Made by a program: the position numbers and the translations under genes
Assembly (NCBI GenBank): GCA_021805205.1
Contig: JAJZFV010000049.1
Span: 1-51,446, forward strand
Direction of reading: 5' to 3'
DNA length: 51,446 bases
Origin: Actinomycetes bacterium
GTDB taxonomy: Bacteria > Actinomycetota > Acidimicrobiia > Acidimicrobiales > Acidimicrobiaceae
The notes under the pieces: model-generated
What the model saw: the letters and a program-made list of their open reading frames with translations, nothing else
Database searches by the model: none
What the model was told of the DNA's origin: nothing
In this document: piece after piece, positions 1-9,749 of the stretch
How positions within the stretch are numbered: position 1 is the stretch's first letter
Layout of the letters: every line of letters begins with the position of its first letter

Positions 1-1
1 A

Positions 2-127
2 TACTGGTTAGTTGCAGCAGATGGTGGAGTCTTCTCCTTCGGTGACGCCACCTATCTAGGATCTGCCGCGGATCTAAAACTCAAACGAGCCGTGGACTCA
101 GTTGCATCTGTTGCGGTTGCGGGGTAG
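2..127 (+). CDS. C-terminal fragment of a secreted repeat protein
   Basis: An open frame enters from the left edge and ends at a TAG at 125-127. The 41 visible residues contain WLVAADGGVFSFGDATYLGS, the short aromatic/Gly repeat (DGGVFSFGDA-x-aromatic-x-GS) found in tandem at the C terminus of many large secreted actinobacterial proteins, often attached to hydrolase domains. Only the last repeat is visible, so the catalytic part, if there is one, cannot be named. The repeat is thought to be a surface or wall-associated module (family knowledge). No signal peptide or start lies in the window. Confidence 0.7.
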   Translation, partial: YWLVAADGGVFSFGDATYLGSAADLKLKRAVDSVASVAVAG

Positions 128-373
128 TTCAAAAATCACATAGTTTCGATCTATGTTGAAATTAGATTTGGTGAAAGTTTGACAACGGATTCGCTAGTTC
201 ATCGCAGAGTTATTGGCCTTGCATCAGGTCATGTCACAAGTAGGATAGCATTGGATTTCGCTTCAAAGTGGCTGTGCTCTTGATTTTTGTTTCCCCAAAT
301 CTAATTAGCCGCCCTTGGACCATTGGTCGAGATCGTGTTTACGCCAACGGTGTATGTTGTCGTGAAAATTAAA

Positions 374-403
374 GACCCCTTTGGAGATAAAACCAAAGGG
401 GTC
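374..403 (-). terminator. Rho-independent terminator, possibly bidirectional
   Basis: A perfect 11-bp stem (GACCCCTTTGG / CCAAAGGGGTC) encloses an 8-nt A-rich loop. Read on the minus strand it is followed by a T-rich stretch, so it fits as the terminator of the aldehyde dehydrogenase gene whose stop is at 467. The plus-strand flank is also moderately T-rich, so it may also stop transcripts of the left-hand gene. The remaining bases between 128 and 373 show no gene or obvious site. Confidence 0.8.
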
Positions 404-466
404 CATTAAGTTTTAGATTGCCATTTTTGTAGCTGGCGGAAAATTTAGGCTAGCTATTGAATTGGT

Positions 467-2017
467 CTATGCCGGTGGATAGAGCTGATAGTCGGGGAAG
501 TTTCCATAAAGTCTCTCGCCCGCAGGTCCCTCTGTTACAGCTTGTACCAGATATTGCCCACCTACAAATGCACCTTTCCATGAAGCACCTTTGCCACCGA
601 ATGGTTCGTCGCGGTCTCCGCGCGATCTAGGGGCATTTATGCCGACCTTGTATGCATTTACCTCTTCGGCTAGACGCTTTGCTAGTTCTACATTGTCACA
701 AGCAATGGATGAGACCAAAGCTCCGTTTGATACGTTCATCGCGCTTAGCATCTCGGCGGGGGTATCGACGATAACAACTGTGTCAACCGGTCCAAAGGGC
801 TCGCTGTGATACAGTGCGCTAGAGCTTGGTGGGTTCAGGATAGAAACGGGTGCGAAGTAAGCGTCACGGTTTTGGCCTGGTATAAAGTTGTCGTCAGATA
901 GTTCGCCTCTAAATAGAGGGATGCCACCCTTTGCCATTGCCTCTTCCACTTTTAGATTTAACTCTCTGGCCTTAGCGGCGTTGATAACTGGGCCGAAGTC
1001 TACGTCGGGAAGGGGATCGTCGGCGTTGGCTACTGCTAGAGGATTCCCAACTTTGAGCGAGTCGACCACTGGAATGTAGGTCTCTAGGAATTGATCGAAG
1101 AGCGACCGTTGTACGACGAAACGAGGATAAGCAGTACAACGTTGCTTTCCGTATTCGTAACCCTTCTTGATGTGCCCTGCAAGGAGGTTCCACTGGGTGA
1201 AGTCCCAGATTCCCCACGCGTTGAGCCCCTCTTGCTCGAGCATGTGGCGCTTCTCAACCCTGACCAACTCTGATGCGATCTGACCACCGGTATCTTTACC
1301 TCCAACGAAGGCGAGACACCCAATTTCTGGTGAGCGAACCAACACTGGGCTAAGTCGTCCTCCGGATCCTGATACGACTGTTACCGGTAGGCCCTCTTCG
1401 CGAGCAAATGCCATAGCCAGTGTCAGGGCAGCTACTCCACCATCGGTTGGCGACTTTGCGATTACTGCATTTCCAGCCAGCATCTGTACAAACATTGCGT
1501 GTGCTAGAACGCTAAGTGGGTAGTTCCAAGATGCGATATTGGAGACCGGGCCACTTAGAGGCTTTCGTCCTTCCATCATCTTGTCGATATTTTCCAAATA
1601 CCACTCAACCCCACCGATGGTTCGATCTACCGAAGTCATAGCCTGACGGAATGGCTTTCCAATCTCCCAGACCAAAAGAAGGGCGAGGACATCTTCGTTG
1701 GCGCGAAGTTTGGCTATCGCGCGGGCAACTCGCTCCTTACGCTCTTGAAGGTCTATCTTCGACCATACCTCATGCTCCTTGACGCAGGCGGTAAGAGCTA
1801 CGTGTGCCTCTTCTGCGTCGAGCATCGATGGTCCGATGATGGCGGAGCCGTCGATGGACGAGATTGCGTTGTGTGGAGTTCCAACGCGCTGCCACTCTCC
1901 GCCCCAGAGGTTATTGATTCGATCTTGCTCAAATGCTCCGGGAGCGAGCGCCATGGCCCGCGCGTACACTTCGTTCCACGTAGTACCTGGTTTTATAAAC
2001 TTAACTTCATTTGTCAC
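467..2017 (-). CDS. Aldehyde dehydrogenase family protein
   Basis: A 516-residue protein of the NAD(P)-dependent aldehyde dehydrogenase superfamily, expected to oxidise an aldehyde to the carboxylate in the cytoplasm. Visible signatures are SWNYPL (about 163-168, matching the PWNFP oxyanion Asn motif), the cofactor Lys in IAKSP (about 188), FVGG (about 237, the Rossmann turn), the general-base Glu in LEQEG (about 261) and the nucleophilic Cys in GKQRC (about 294). The Glu-Cys spacing of 33 is normal. The motifs diverge from the classic LELGGK and GQxC, so it is an outlying subfamily and the substrate cannot be given. It is single, with a terminator just downstream, and runs divergently from miaA. 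Confidence 0.88.
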   Translation of the reverse strand: MTNEVKFIKPGTTWNEVYARAMALAPGAFEQDRINNLWGGEWQRVGTPHNAISSIDGSAIIGPSMLDAEEAHVALTACVKEHEVWSKIDLQERKERVARAIAKLRANEDVLALLLVWEIGKPFRQAMTSVDRTIGGVEWYLENIDKMMEGRKPLSGPVSNIASWNYPLSVLAHAMFVQMLAGNAVIAKSPTDGGVAALTLAMAFAREEGLPVTVVSGSGGRLSPVLVRSPEIGCLAFVGGKDTGGQIASELVRVEKRHMLEQEGLNAWGIWDFTQWNLLAGHIKKGYEYGKQRCTAYPRFVVQRSLFDQFLETYIPVVDSLKVGNPLAVANADDPLPDVDFGPVINAAKARELNLKVEEAMAKGGIPLFRGELSDDNFIPGQNRDAYFAPVSILNPPSSSALYHSEPFGPVDTVVIVDTPAEMLSAMNVSNGALVSSIACDNVELAKRLAEEVNAYKVGINAPRSRGDRDEPFGGKGASWKGAFVGGQYLVQAVTEGPAGERLYGNFPDYQLYPPA

Positions 2018-2073
2018 ACTTACATTGTTTATGGAATGTGAATTTATTAGGCCTCATGGCTTAAAAAAAGCGC

Positions 2074-2089
2074 ACTTGTAAATACAAGT
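2074..2089. promoter_or_regulatory. Near-perfect 16-bp palindrome between divergent genes
   Basis: ACTTGTA-AA-TACAAGT is a 7-bp inverted repeat with a 2-nt centre. It lies in the 148-bp gap between the start of the aldehyde dehydrogenase gene (2017, minus) and miaA (2166, plus). Position and symmetry fit a dimeric repressor site. No regulator gene sits beside it, so the role is inferred from symmetry alone. A second weak hairpin (GTCGT...ACGAC, 2111-2126) lies nearer miaA. Confidence 0.3.
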
Positions 2090-2165
2090 TTTTATAAAAA
2101 TGCAATACACGTCGTCTTTGAACGACTTTGTTTCATAATATTTTCAGACGGTTCAAGGAGAAGAT

Positions 2166-3065
2166 TTGAAGATAGCGGAGAGGCGTCGCATCAGTATCGT
2201 TGGTCCAACCGCCTCGGGAAAGACCGCCCTCTCGATCGCACTAGCGAAGACGTTGGCTATTCCCAGCGTTATCTCGTGCGACTCGATGGCGATCTATCGC
2301 TACATGAATATTGGTACTGCTAAACCATCCAGCGATGAGCTCGCCGGCATCGCCTGTCATATGATTGACATAGTCGATCCAGACCAAGAGTACTCAGTCG
2401 CTCAATTTTCAAAGATGACAGCGACGATAGAGGCGAGATCCAGTGAAGTGCCGGTAATTTTTGTGGGAGGATCAGGCCTCTATCACACGGCGGTATTCGA
2501 TCACCTCGAACCCCCTCCAACCGATCCAGCCTTGCGCGAGGAGATAGCGCATCAAGTGGCTCAATATGGAATTGAGTGGGGATACAGTCGCCTTGTCGAA
2601 CTCGATCCAACTGCAGCGCAGAAGATTGAACCGGCCAACTTGCGAAGGATCGTAAGAGCTCTAGAAGTAATAGAGATCACTAAACGCCCTTTTAGTTCAT
2701 TTGGCCCTGGTGTCGACGCCTATCCGGAGTCGAGTGGTGAAATAATAGGTCTCTTCCCGGGGCGTGATCGACTTGAGGAGCGTATACGAGCTAGAAATGA
2801 GCTTCTGTTTGAACGAGGATGGGTGGATGAGTGCGCATCTCTTCTCAAAAACTTCGAGTTATCTCTAACGGCAGCTAGGGCGATTGGTTATAGCGAGATT
2901 TTCAACTACATCAAAGGGGAACTAACGCTAGATGAAACGAAGGAGACGATTATTATGAGGTCTCGTAACTTCGCCAAGCGTCAGATGGCGTGGTTTCGTC
3001 GAGATCCACGCGTTAAATGGTTTGAAGGGCCAGATGATGCCATTGATTATCTGACGTCACGCTAA
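2166..3065 (+). CDS. miaA: tRNA dimethylallyltransferase MiaA
   Basis: Transfers a dimethylallyl group from DMAPP to N6 of A37 in tRNAs reading UNN codons, the first step of ms2i6A formation. The 299 residues match the usual length. Motifs: P-loop GPTASGKT near the N terminus, CDSMAIYRYMNIGTAKP, MIDIVDPDQEYSVAQF, VGGSGLYHTAV, and the C-terminal NFAKRQMAWFRRD tRNA-contact segment. The start is TTG at 2166, with AAGGAG at 2155-2160 five bases upstream. In many actinobacteria miaA is directly followed by dapF and hflX. Here a signalling gene and a phosphoesterase gene separate it from dapF. Confidence 0.97.
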   Translation: MKIAERRRISIVGPTASGKTALSIALAKTLAIPSVISCDSMAIYRYMNIGTAKPSSDELAGIACHMIDIVDPDQEYSVAQFSKMTATIEARSSEVPVIFVGGSGLYHTAVFDHLEPPPTDPALREEIAHQVAQYGIEWGYSRLVELDPTAAQKIEPANLRRIVRALEVIEITKRPFSSFGPGVDAYPESSGEIIGLFPGRDRLEERIRARNELLFERGWVDECASLLKNFELSLTAARAIGYSEIFNYIKGELTLDETKETIIMRSRNFAKRQMAWFRRDPRVKWFEGPDDAIDYLTSR

Positions 3066-3397
3066 TAAATACCAAGCCCATCGCATCTGCTCGAGTATTT
3101 GAAGGCTTAATTTCTATAATCGACCACAAATGTGGTGTTAAGCTTGCAACGGTGCTAGGTAGAGGCACCCGCGAAGGTAGGTCGAGACTTTGCAAGGCCC
3201 CCGACTGAATGGCTATTAGCTCAAGTTACTTATGGTTTACAGTAATTGATTCACGTGCCGATATAGCACCGTAAGGAGCGAAGACTACCCTTGGGTAAGT
3301 GCTGCTTGTGAATCTCAATCGCAGTCGATGGAGATGGTAGTCGAAGTAGTTGTTTTGTTTGTTGTTGCTCTAGTTTGTTAGCTCTTCGAGGTTGATT
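3066..3397 (+). promoter_or_regulatory. Intergenic leader with candidate RNA structure
   Basis: This 330-base stretch before the c-di-GMP signalling gene has no reading frame. It holds a 14-bp palindrome (ACCACA-AA-TGTGGT, 3123-3136). It also holds a possible multi-stem element at 3143-3196: an outer 7-bp stem CTTGCAA/TTGCAAG closing over an inner hairpin GGTGC/GCACC at 3151-3167. I looked for the c-di-GMP-I riboswitch core and did not find it. No T-run follows, so the element is not a simple terminator. Function unknown. Confidence 0.25.
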
Positions 3398-6300
3398 TTG
3401 GGTGCTTACGTAACTCTAACGGAGTGGGATAGGCGAGCTATTGAGGTTCCTACGGAACTGATTAATGCTGCCATCGATGAGTACCTCGAATTCTTCTACG
3501 GCACCTTTGCAATCGACGATGAAGCTTCCTCATTTTTTGCCCTGATGCTCGCTAGTGACGTAACCTCGCTTCGCATCTTTCATCGCAGTTTTGTCAGTCA
3601 GTTACTTACTCCACCACTTTCGCTCCTAGAGACAGTAGACCTTCTAAAGCGCCTTGGTCGGATACACGCCCGAGTTGGAATTCGACCGGTCTGGATGCTC
3701 AAGACCAATCGAAAGTTCGCTGAAATACTTATCGAAAAGATCGATGCATCGAATCTTGCGCGTGAGGTATCGACCAAGTATCTGGAGTGCGCCCTACAGC
3801 GCCTCGATGCAATTACACAAGCGGTTTTAGAGTCTGAGGAGGAGCTTGACGAACAGATCGATCAGCTCAACGGAGAGATCGACTCTGCGGTATCAAATAC
3901 CACTACCTCTGTAGATCTTGTTCGGACTTTAGTTACGGTTGTCTGCAAGTTATACGGTGTTGTGAACGCCGACTTCTCCCGTCCTGACAATGGTGGCCTC
4001 TTTCAGTATCAACACTCATCTGGTGACCTATACGAAAAGTTCCTCTTTTATATGGAAAATGGGGAAATTCCCAAGGTGTCAATTGCTCAATCGGCGTCAA
4101 ATGGAGATCACGTCGCTTCGCGTGCTTGGCGTAGTGGCAAGGTTGAGATCAGTGACTCGATTGAGATGGATCCTGGTATGCGCCCTTGGGGAAGATTCCT
4201 ACGCGGCATCGGAGTGCGTTCTATCGCGGCACTGCCAATCTCGAATATCCATGGTGAGACCGTAGCGGTGCTTACTGTTTATGGTGCGACTCCCGGCTAT
4301 TTTTCTGTATCTCGGCGGCGCCGTGCCCTAGAGCACATCGCACACGTCGTTTCATCTTCTCTACCACGCCTCGACGGAGGTCGGGCAATTAGCCTCTCGG
4401 AGCGCTCAGCTATTAGGACGCGCCTCTATGGAGGCGCACTAGAGATGGTTTATCAGCCGATCATCAATCTTGTCACCGGAGAGTTCGTCAAGGTCGAGGC
4501 ACTAGCTCGCCTTAGGAGCGACGACGGTCGTCTTACCTCTCCCGCTGAATTCTTTCCCGCCCTTGGTTCGGAGGACCTCTTCTATCTCTTCAAAGAGGGG
4601 ATTCGCCAAGGTTTTACCTCTATCTGCCAGTGGCGAGCTAAGGGAATCTACTGTGGAATTAACTTTAATCTTCCGTCCCAAGGGTTGCGTGATCCTCGCT
4701 ACGTCGAGGTGGTCAAGGCGGCACTGCGCGACTTCGACCTCTCACCGGGGGTAATAACTCTTGAATTGACTGAAGAAGAGGATCTGTACGCCGTCAGCAC
4801 TGCGACTGCGTCAAATCTTGCAAGCTTCGCTGAAATTAGGGTTCACCTAGCCCAAGATGATCTAGGTGCTGGATACTCATCACTACTTCGTTTGGAGAGT
4901 TTTGGCTTCTTTGAGGTCAAGATCGATCAAGGACTTATTCGAAGTGCCACCGATCCAATAAGCTCGATCGATGTGGTAGCCCACCTCACTGACTTGGCTC
5001 ATGACCTAGGAATGAAGGTGGTAGTAGAGGGTCTCGAGCGGGATGCATTGATTGAAGCAGTTTCACTGGTTGGAGCTGACTTTGGACAGGGGTATGGAAT
5101 CTCTGCCCCGTTAACCTTTGATGCCGTAGTTGAGTGGGTAGGTGGTTTCCAACCTCAACCGGTCTCCAATAGGGTTTCGACGCCGCTCGGTGCGATCGCT
5201 TTTCTGCGGAGGTGGTCGCGACGGATTGGGGCGATGGGGTCCTACGCCACAAATATCTCTACCTCCGATATTATTCGAGACTTGGTAACTGGATTGGGGA
5301 GCCTCCTCGATGAAAAGTGTCGGTCGATTATCGGTGCATTCACCAGCGAGCGTGAGGCCTCCCACGGTCTGTATGCGTTCGTAGCACTCGAAGCCGAGTT
5401 GATCTCAGTATTTTCTGAACGAATATCCCGGGGAGTGGTTTCGAGTGCCGTTGCAAGGAGACAAGACCTCAGCGACTGGGATTCAAAGGTCATTGGCCAT
5501 GGTGGAATCGGCACCTTGCAAGCCAGAGATCTTGTAGATCTTTTATTTGACGGATTTGACGCCTTCTACTCTTATGGATCTTTGAATGACTTCTACGACG
5601 TGGTGTGTAAGCGAGTCGAAGCGATAGTCCCTAACTCCATCGCTGCCGTGATGATGAAGGATAATGGTGGGACCATATCCGTTGTAGCTTGTCCCTCTTT
5701 GGATCGGGAACGTTGGGAACTTCTATCTAAGGTTCCAGTGGGAGATACCTACGGATCTTGTTCATATGCTGTGAAGCACAATGTCAGCACTCTAGTCTCC
5801 TCGATCGCCTATGACCCGAGGTGGAAAGATGCCCTCAATATTGCGCACAATCTTGGACTAGCTACCTGCTGGTCGTCTCCTGTAAGGCAAGTAAGTGGTG
5901 AAGTAATTGGAACTTTTTCAATTTCTGGGTACCAAGAGCAGGACCCCAGCGAGTTCCTTAGGATTCTCCTTGACGCTACCGCCGAATTCATATCTCGTGC
6001 GGTAGAGGCCTATCAGCGTCCCGATAGGTACGAGGCCGATAAGAGAATGCTAGAGGCGATAACTTCGCGCGAAGAGTCAATCTTTATCCATTACGACCGA
6101 ATAAGCGGCGAGATAACAGGGCTGGATCCTCGCACAAGAAGGCGTCTTGGCCTCGACGTCTCTTCTGATGTCACGATTAACTTTAGGGATTTAGGCCGAC
6201 TAAGGGGTGGAAGCCAGCTTAGGTCGATAATTGAGAGTGAATACGGAAAGACCAACGATACCATCGTCGTAATCTACGATGATCATGGGGTGGGTCGGGC

Positions 6301-8035
6301 ATTTAGGATCTTCATCGCGGCCCTCGACGCTGACGCCTATACATTTGGCTACTTGCTCCTGGTTAGACCAGATGAGGACGTCTATAACGCAGCTCTATGG
6401 AGGGAGCGAAAACTCAACCGAGCTGTTCTGAATACAGTATCTGCTGCAATTATGGTCCTCGATTCAAAGGGTAGGATCGTGCGCTTCAATCGTCAGGCTG
6501 AGGAGTTGACTGGTTACTCGAGCGTAGACGTGATCTACCAAGATGAGGTGTGGAGGAAGTGGGTAGCACCCGAGGATCATGAGATGGTGGTCAATGCGTT
6601 CGTTGAGACTTTGCGCAACGGAAGCGGTGGAGTCTATGAGATTTGGCACCACCATCGCGATGGAAGTCGTCGACTTATGGAGATGCACTACAAGCGAATC
6701 GCAGAGGACAACGAAGACTCCGATCTTGCAGTTGTAATCTATGGCGTCGATGTAACTACTAAGAGCAAAGCGCTCCACCAGATCGAAACCGACCTTGAGT
6801 TTGCATCTCAGATCCTAGATGTCGTTCCGCAGATGATTATCGTCCTCGATAGGAGCGGGCGAGTCGTCTACTGTAACGATCCGGTGGAGGACTTCACAGG
6901 TAAGTCGCTTCAAGAGTTGCAAAGTGTACCCCTCTATACCCTGCGGTTCTTTACCGAGGAGGGGCGACAGGGAGCTATTGAATGGTTCGAGAGTGCGCTT
7001 GAAGGGCAAGTAATTAGCCACTCCTTTGCCGCTTGGACTAGACACGACGGCGAGCGACGCACAATTGAGTGGCAAAATCGAGCCATCTACGATGAACTTG
7101 GCACTGCTAGCTTCTTTGTCACGGTTGGAACTGACCTTACTACCAAGATCGAGGCCGATAAGCAACTGCGTCAGGGTTCAACGGTATTCAAGATCAGCTC
7201 CGAGGCCATCATCGTTCTTGACTCCGATCGAAAGATCGTAGATATCAACCCAGCCTTTACCCGAATGACAGGTTATGAACACGTAGAAGTAATTGGAGAT
7301 GCTGGTCGTGAGGTAACGAGCAAGTACATATCCATCCTCGAAGATGAAGAAGTTGCGCGCAGGATTTTGTTAGGTAAAGATTGGTCTGGGCCAATTCGAG
7401 TTCCGCGTAAAGATGGCGCAGAATTTGCAGCCGTCGCCAGTATCTCTGCCCTAGCGGGTAGAGGTGGTTCGATCGACCTCTACGTCATAATGTATACCGA
7501 CATTACCGAGATCATGGATACCCAGCACAAGCTTGACTTCATGGCCCACCACGATCCTCTTACTAACCTTCCAAACCGTACTCTCTTAATGGCCAAGACC
7601 CAGGATCAATTGAATCGAAACAAGCGTTCTGGTAAGTTCACCGCCATTGCATTCTTTGACCTAGATGACTTCAAGCCTGTAAATGATACCTTTGGTCACG
7701 TAATCGGGGATGAGATACTAATCGCTGTCGCCAGAAGGATCGAAAATTGTCTACGTGAGGTCGATACGGTAGCTCGAATTGGAGGAGATGAATTCGTCTG
7801 CATCTTGGGAGATATAGCTGATGTAGAGGATGCGAGGCGTGTGGTTGATCGAATCCTAAAGTCAATAAAGGTTCCAATTTTCACTTCGACCCACGAAAGG
7901 GTAAATGTATCTGCCTCAGTCGGAGTTGCAATCTCTTATCCAGGTCAAGACGAGCCAGATGCACTACTTCGTATGGCTGATCATCTGATGTACCAAGTCA
8001 AGAACTTTGGAGGCGACGGCATCTCCATCGCCTGA
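3398..8035 (+). CDS. Globin-coupled EAL/GGDEF c-di-GMP signalling protein
   Basis: A very large (about 1,545 aa) soluble sensor that likely both makes and degrades c-di-GMP. Residues 1-140 resemble the protoglobin domain of globin-coupled sensors: FFYGTF offers a distal Tyr, and RIHARVGIRPVWM (His near residue 90) matches the proximal haem His motif. Then come a GAF domain (about 170-325) and an EAL phosphodiesterase domain (about 345-590; EAL, LELTE, DDLGAGYSS, KIDQ and EGLE present). A second GAF (about 720-880, with GSCSYAV and TCWSSPV), one degenerate and three clear PAS domains (about 890-1360), and a C-terminal GGDEF domain follow. GGDEF is intact, with an RxxD inhibitory site five residues upstream. 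There are no membrane segments. The start is placed at TTG 3398, six bases after GAGG (3388-3391); TTG 3392 is also in frame but too close to that site. Confidence 0.9.
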   Translation: MGAYVTLTEWDRRAIEVPTELINAAIDEYLEFFYGTFAIDDEASSFFALMLASDVTSLRIFHRSFVSQLLTPPLSLLETVDLLKRLGRIHARVGIRPVWMLKTNRKFAEILIEKIDASNLAREVSTKYLECALQRLDAITQAVLESEEELDEQIDQLNGEIDSAVSNTTTSVDLVRTLVTVVCKLYGVVNADFSRPDNGGLFQYQHSSGDLYEKFLFYMENGEIPKVSIAQSASNGDHVASRAWRSGKVEISDSIEMDPGMRPWGRFLRGIGVRSIAALPISNIHGETVAVLTVYGATPGYFSVSRRRRALEHIAHVVSSSLPRLDGGRAISLSERSAIRTRLYGGALEMVYQPIINLVTGEFVKVEALARLRSDDGRLTSPAEFFPALGSEDLFYLFKEGIRQGFTSICQWRAKGIYCGINFNLPSQGLRDPRYVEVVKAALRDFDLSPGVITLELTEEEDLYAVSTATASNLASFAEIRVHLAQDDLGAGYSSLLRLESFGFFEVKIDQGLIRSATDPISSIDVVAHLTDLAHDLGMKVVVEGLERDALIEAVSLVGADFGQGYGISAPLTFDAVVEWVGGFQPQPVSNRVSTPLGAIAFLRRWSRRIGAMGSYATNISTSDIIRDLVTGLGSLLDEKCRSIIGAFTSEREASHGLYAFVALEAELISVFSERISRGVVSSAVARRQDLSDWDSKVIGHGGIGTLQARDLVDLLFDGFDAFYSYGSLNDFYDVVCKRVEAIVPNSIAAVMMKDNGGTISVVACPSLDRERWELLSKVPVGDTYGSCSYAVKHNVSTLVSSIAYDPRWKDALNIAHNLGLATCWSSPVRQVSGEVIGTFSISGYQEQDPSEFLRILLDATAEFISRAVEAYQRPDRYEADKRMLEAITSREESIFIHYDRISGEITGLDPRTRRRLGLDVSSDVTINFRDLGRLRGGSQLRSIIESEYGKTNDTIVVIYDDHGVGRAFRIFIAALDADAYTFGYLLLVRPDEDVYNAALWRERKLNRAVLNTVSAAIMVLDSKGRIVRFNRQAEELTGYSSVDVIYQDEVWRKWVAPEDHEMVVNAFVETLRNGSGGVYEIWHHHRDGSRRLMEMHYKRIAEDNEDSDLAVVIYGVDVTTKSKALHQIETDLEFASQILDVVPQMIIVLDRSGRVVYCNDPVEDFTGKSLQELQSVPLYTLRFFTEEGRQGAIEWFESALEGQVISHSFAAWTRHDGERRTIEWQNRAIYDELGTASFFVTVGTDLTTKIEADKQLRQGSTVFKISSEAIIVLDSDRKIVDINPAFTRMTGYEHVEVIGDAGREVTSKYISILEDEEVARRILLGKDWSGPIRVPRKDGAEFAAVASISALAGRGGSIDLYVIMYTDITEIMDTQHKLDFMAHHDPLTNLPNRTLLMAKTQDQLNRNKRSGKFTAIAFFDLDDFKPVNDTFGHVIGDEILIAVARRIENCLREVDTVARIGGDEFVCILGDIADVEDARRVVDRILKSIKVPIFTSTHERVNVSASVGVAISYPGQDEPDALLRMADHLMYQVKNFGGDGISIA

Positions 8036-8132
8036 TCTTTTCGCCAGCGGTTTATTCGACGATCGGGGAAGTACTGTCTCGACCACATGCATGTCCAATT
8101 TGTAAAGATGGGTGTAGGGCGATATGGCTCAG

Positions 8133-9644
8133 TTATAGGTACCGATCACGGTCGCACTCAATCGTGATCGCATCGAGGCGTGACTCTTCGATGTTGAGAC
8201 CGTAGAGCGAGGCTGTATTGGCGATTATCGAACTGTGGATCCCAAGCAATTCGCTCATCTGTCCGGTTTCAATTTCGCCTCTACCTGTGAAGCTAGCTCC
8301 ATTGGAAACCATGTGGCTTCTTAGTGTCACCGTTATCGTCCCCTCTTTGACGTCGTCGTAGATCTCCACTTCGCGTATGGTGGCGGGCCAATCGGCGATA
8401 GAGGCACTGGTTACTTCGATAAAGGTGCGGTCTTTATTTGAGACATTAGTGATGACTCGATCTTTGTGAGTGTGTCCGGAGAGCCAAAGGAGTACTTTAT
8501 AGCTGCTCATGATGGCTTCAATCTGCTCTTCGGTGACCTGGGAAGCTTCGAAGTCGATCTCTTCGAGACTGTGGTGGCTTATAACAATTATCAGTGCAGT
8601 AGGGTGGTGCTCTTTTATGGCGTAGAGGTGTTCTTGTAATTTGAGATAGCACTCTTCGGTAAAGCTACCCCGAGCCCCGCCAGCTCTATTTGCTGTGTCA
8701 AGGGCAACGACTGCGAAGTTGCCATCTTCAAAGTACCAGAAGTAGTTCATCTCACCGAGGGTGTAGGTGGAGAGACCATGGCCAAGTGGTAGGCCTTTAG
8801 CGACTCGTATCAAGGCGCCAAACTCTCCATCGGCGAGAAGTCGCCTCCGTTGCAGTGGATTTATCTCTATCGATGTGACTAGAGGCGCAAGTGCGGTTGC
8901 ATCTGCTTCGTACCTCTTAGCGAGGGCGGCAAAGTCGATCCCATCTGTGGTCAGTGCTACTGGTTTTTTAGCACCCTGCGCGTGTTGGTTGGCCCTCTCA
9001 TTTGAGGCGCCCATACCCTGCACCAGAACTTCATGGTTTCCATTTGCGATTAGCCACGGCATCGAAAGCCCCGGACTTACCTGCGGCCTTAAAGTTGCCT
9101 CAAGGTATCCTGCTATTCGTGGAAAGCCATATAGCTCTCCCATGAGATCATCGGCGGCATCGGGCTTGTAGTAGAAGGGGTCGTCAATGGCCTCGCTTTG
9201 GACGCCCTGGTAGTCACCGAACAGCTTGCGCGGGTCTACCTCTCCCCCTTCGATTATGGCTAAGGCTGCCTTCGCTTCATTCAATTGAGTCGAGTCGATC
9301 ACATCCCCCGTTATGAGGGCCACTTGAACTTCGCGTTCTTGGTGAATTGAATTTGCTCTATCTACAGCTGCGATGGCAGCGTGAAGGGTCAACAATTCGC
9401 TGGGGCGATGGCCTGGTATAAATGGTCTTGCCGCCGCAATGTCGTGGAGTTTATTTACAAATTCGAAGCGATTTGGAGAGTTGGGATCTGCCAGCTGAAT
9501 ATCTGTGATTTGAAGTAGCCTCAGGCGCGGTTTTTTCCTAACTGGGAAGTTTGACGCCTCGTTTTCTTCAGTCTCACACAGACGGTATGAGAAGTACTCC
9601 CCTCTGCTGCCCCTTCCCAAAACCTCGTAGCGCTCAAATCGCAT
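8133..9644 (-). CDS. Calcineurin-like metallophosphoesterase
   Basis: A roughly 503-residue two-metal phosphoesterase. Motifs in order: TDIQLAD (first metal-ligand block, with Gln where DxH is usual), ITGDVIDS (GDxxD), NGNHE, ISHHS and SGHTHKDR (GHxH). The length and the TDxQ-L-x-D plus SPNRFEF pattern suggest an actinobacterial subfamily of long phosphoesterases (family recalled, not searched). The substrate is unknown and no signal peptide is seen. A frame upstream to GTG 9686 is open, but recognisable protein begins at ATG 9644, which I take as the start. No strong ribosome site precedes either. A minus-strand terminator lies about 100 bases upstream. Neighbouring c-di-GMP and dap genes give no clear functional link. 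Confidence 0.85.
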   Translation of the reverse strand: MRFERYEVLGRGSRGEYFSYRLCETEENEASNFPVRKKPRLRLLQITDIQLADPNSPNRFEFVNKLHDIAAARPFIPGHRPSELLTLHAAIAAVDRANSIHQEREVQVALITGDVIDSTQLNEAKAALAIIEGGEVDPRKLFGDYQGVQSEAIDDPFYYKPDAADDLMGELYGFPRIAGYLEATLRPQVSPGLSMPWLIANGNHEVLVQGMGASNERANQHAQGAKKPVALTTDGIDFAALAKRYEADATALAPLVTSIEINPLQRRRLLADGEFGALIRVAKGLPLGHGLSTYTLGEMNYFWYFEDGNFAVVALDTANRAGGARGSFTEECYLKLQEHLYAIKEHHPTALIIVISHHSLEEIDFEASQVTEEQIEAIMSSYKVLLWLSGHTHKDRVITNVSNKDRTFIEVTSASIADWPATIREVEIYDDVKEGTITVTLRSHMVSNGASFTGRGEIETGQMSELLGIHSSIIANTASLYGLNIEESRLDAITIECDRDRYL

Positions 9645-9749
9645 CGTTAGAAGACTCTCTCTTTTACATCTTGACCATAATGGCACTGCCTAGAGTTCAA
9701 TTTTGCACCAAACAACTGTGGATCGATATATGCACCTAAAAATAAATTA

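Noticed and set aside
3066..3397. c-di-GMP-I (GEMM) riboswitch before the c-di-GMP gene
   Set aside because: The conserved core blocks with GCAAACC and GGGACGCAAAGCC are not present on either strand.
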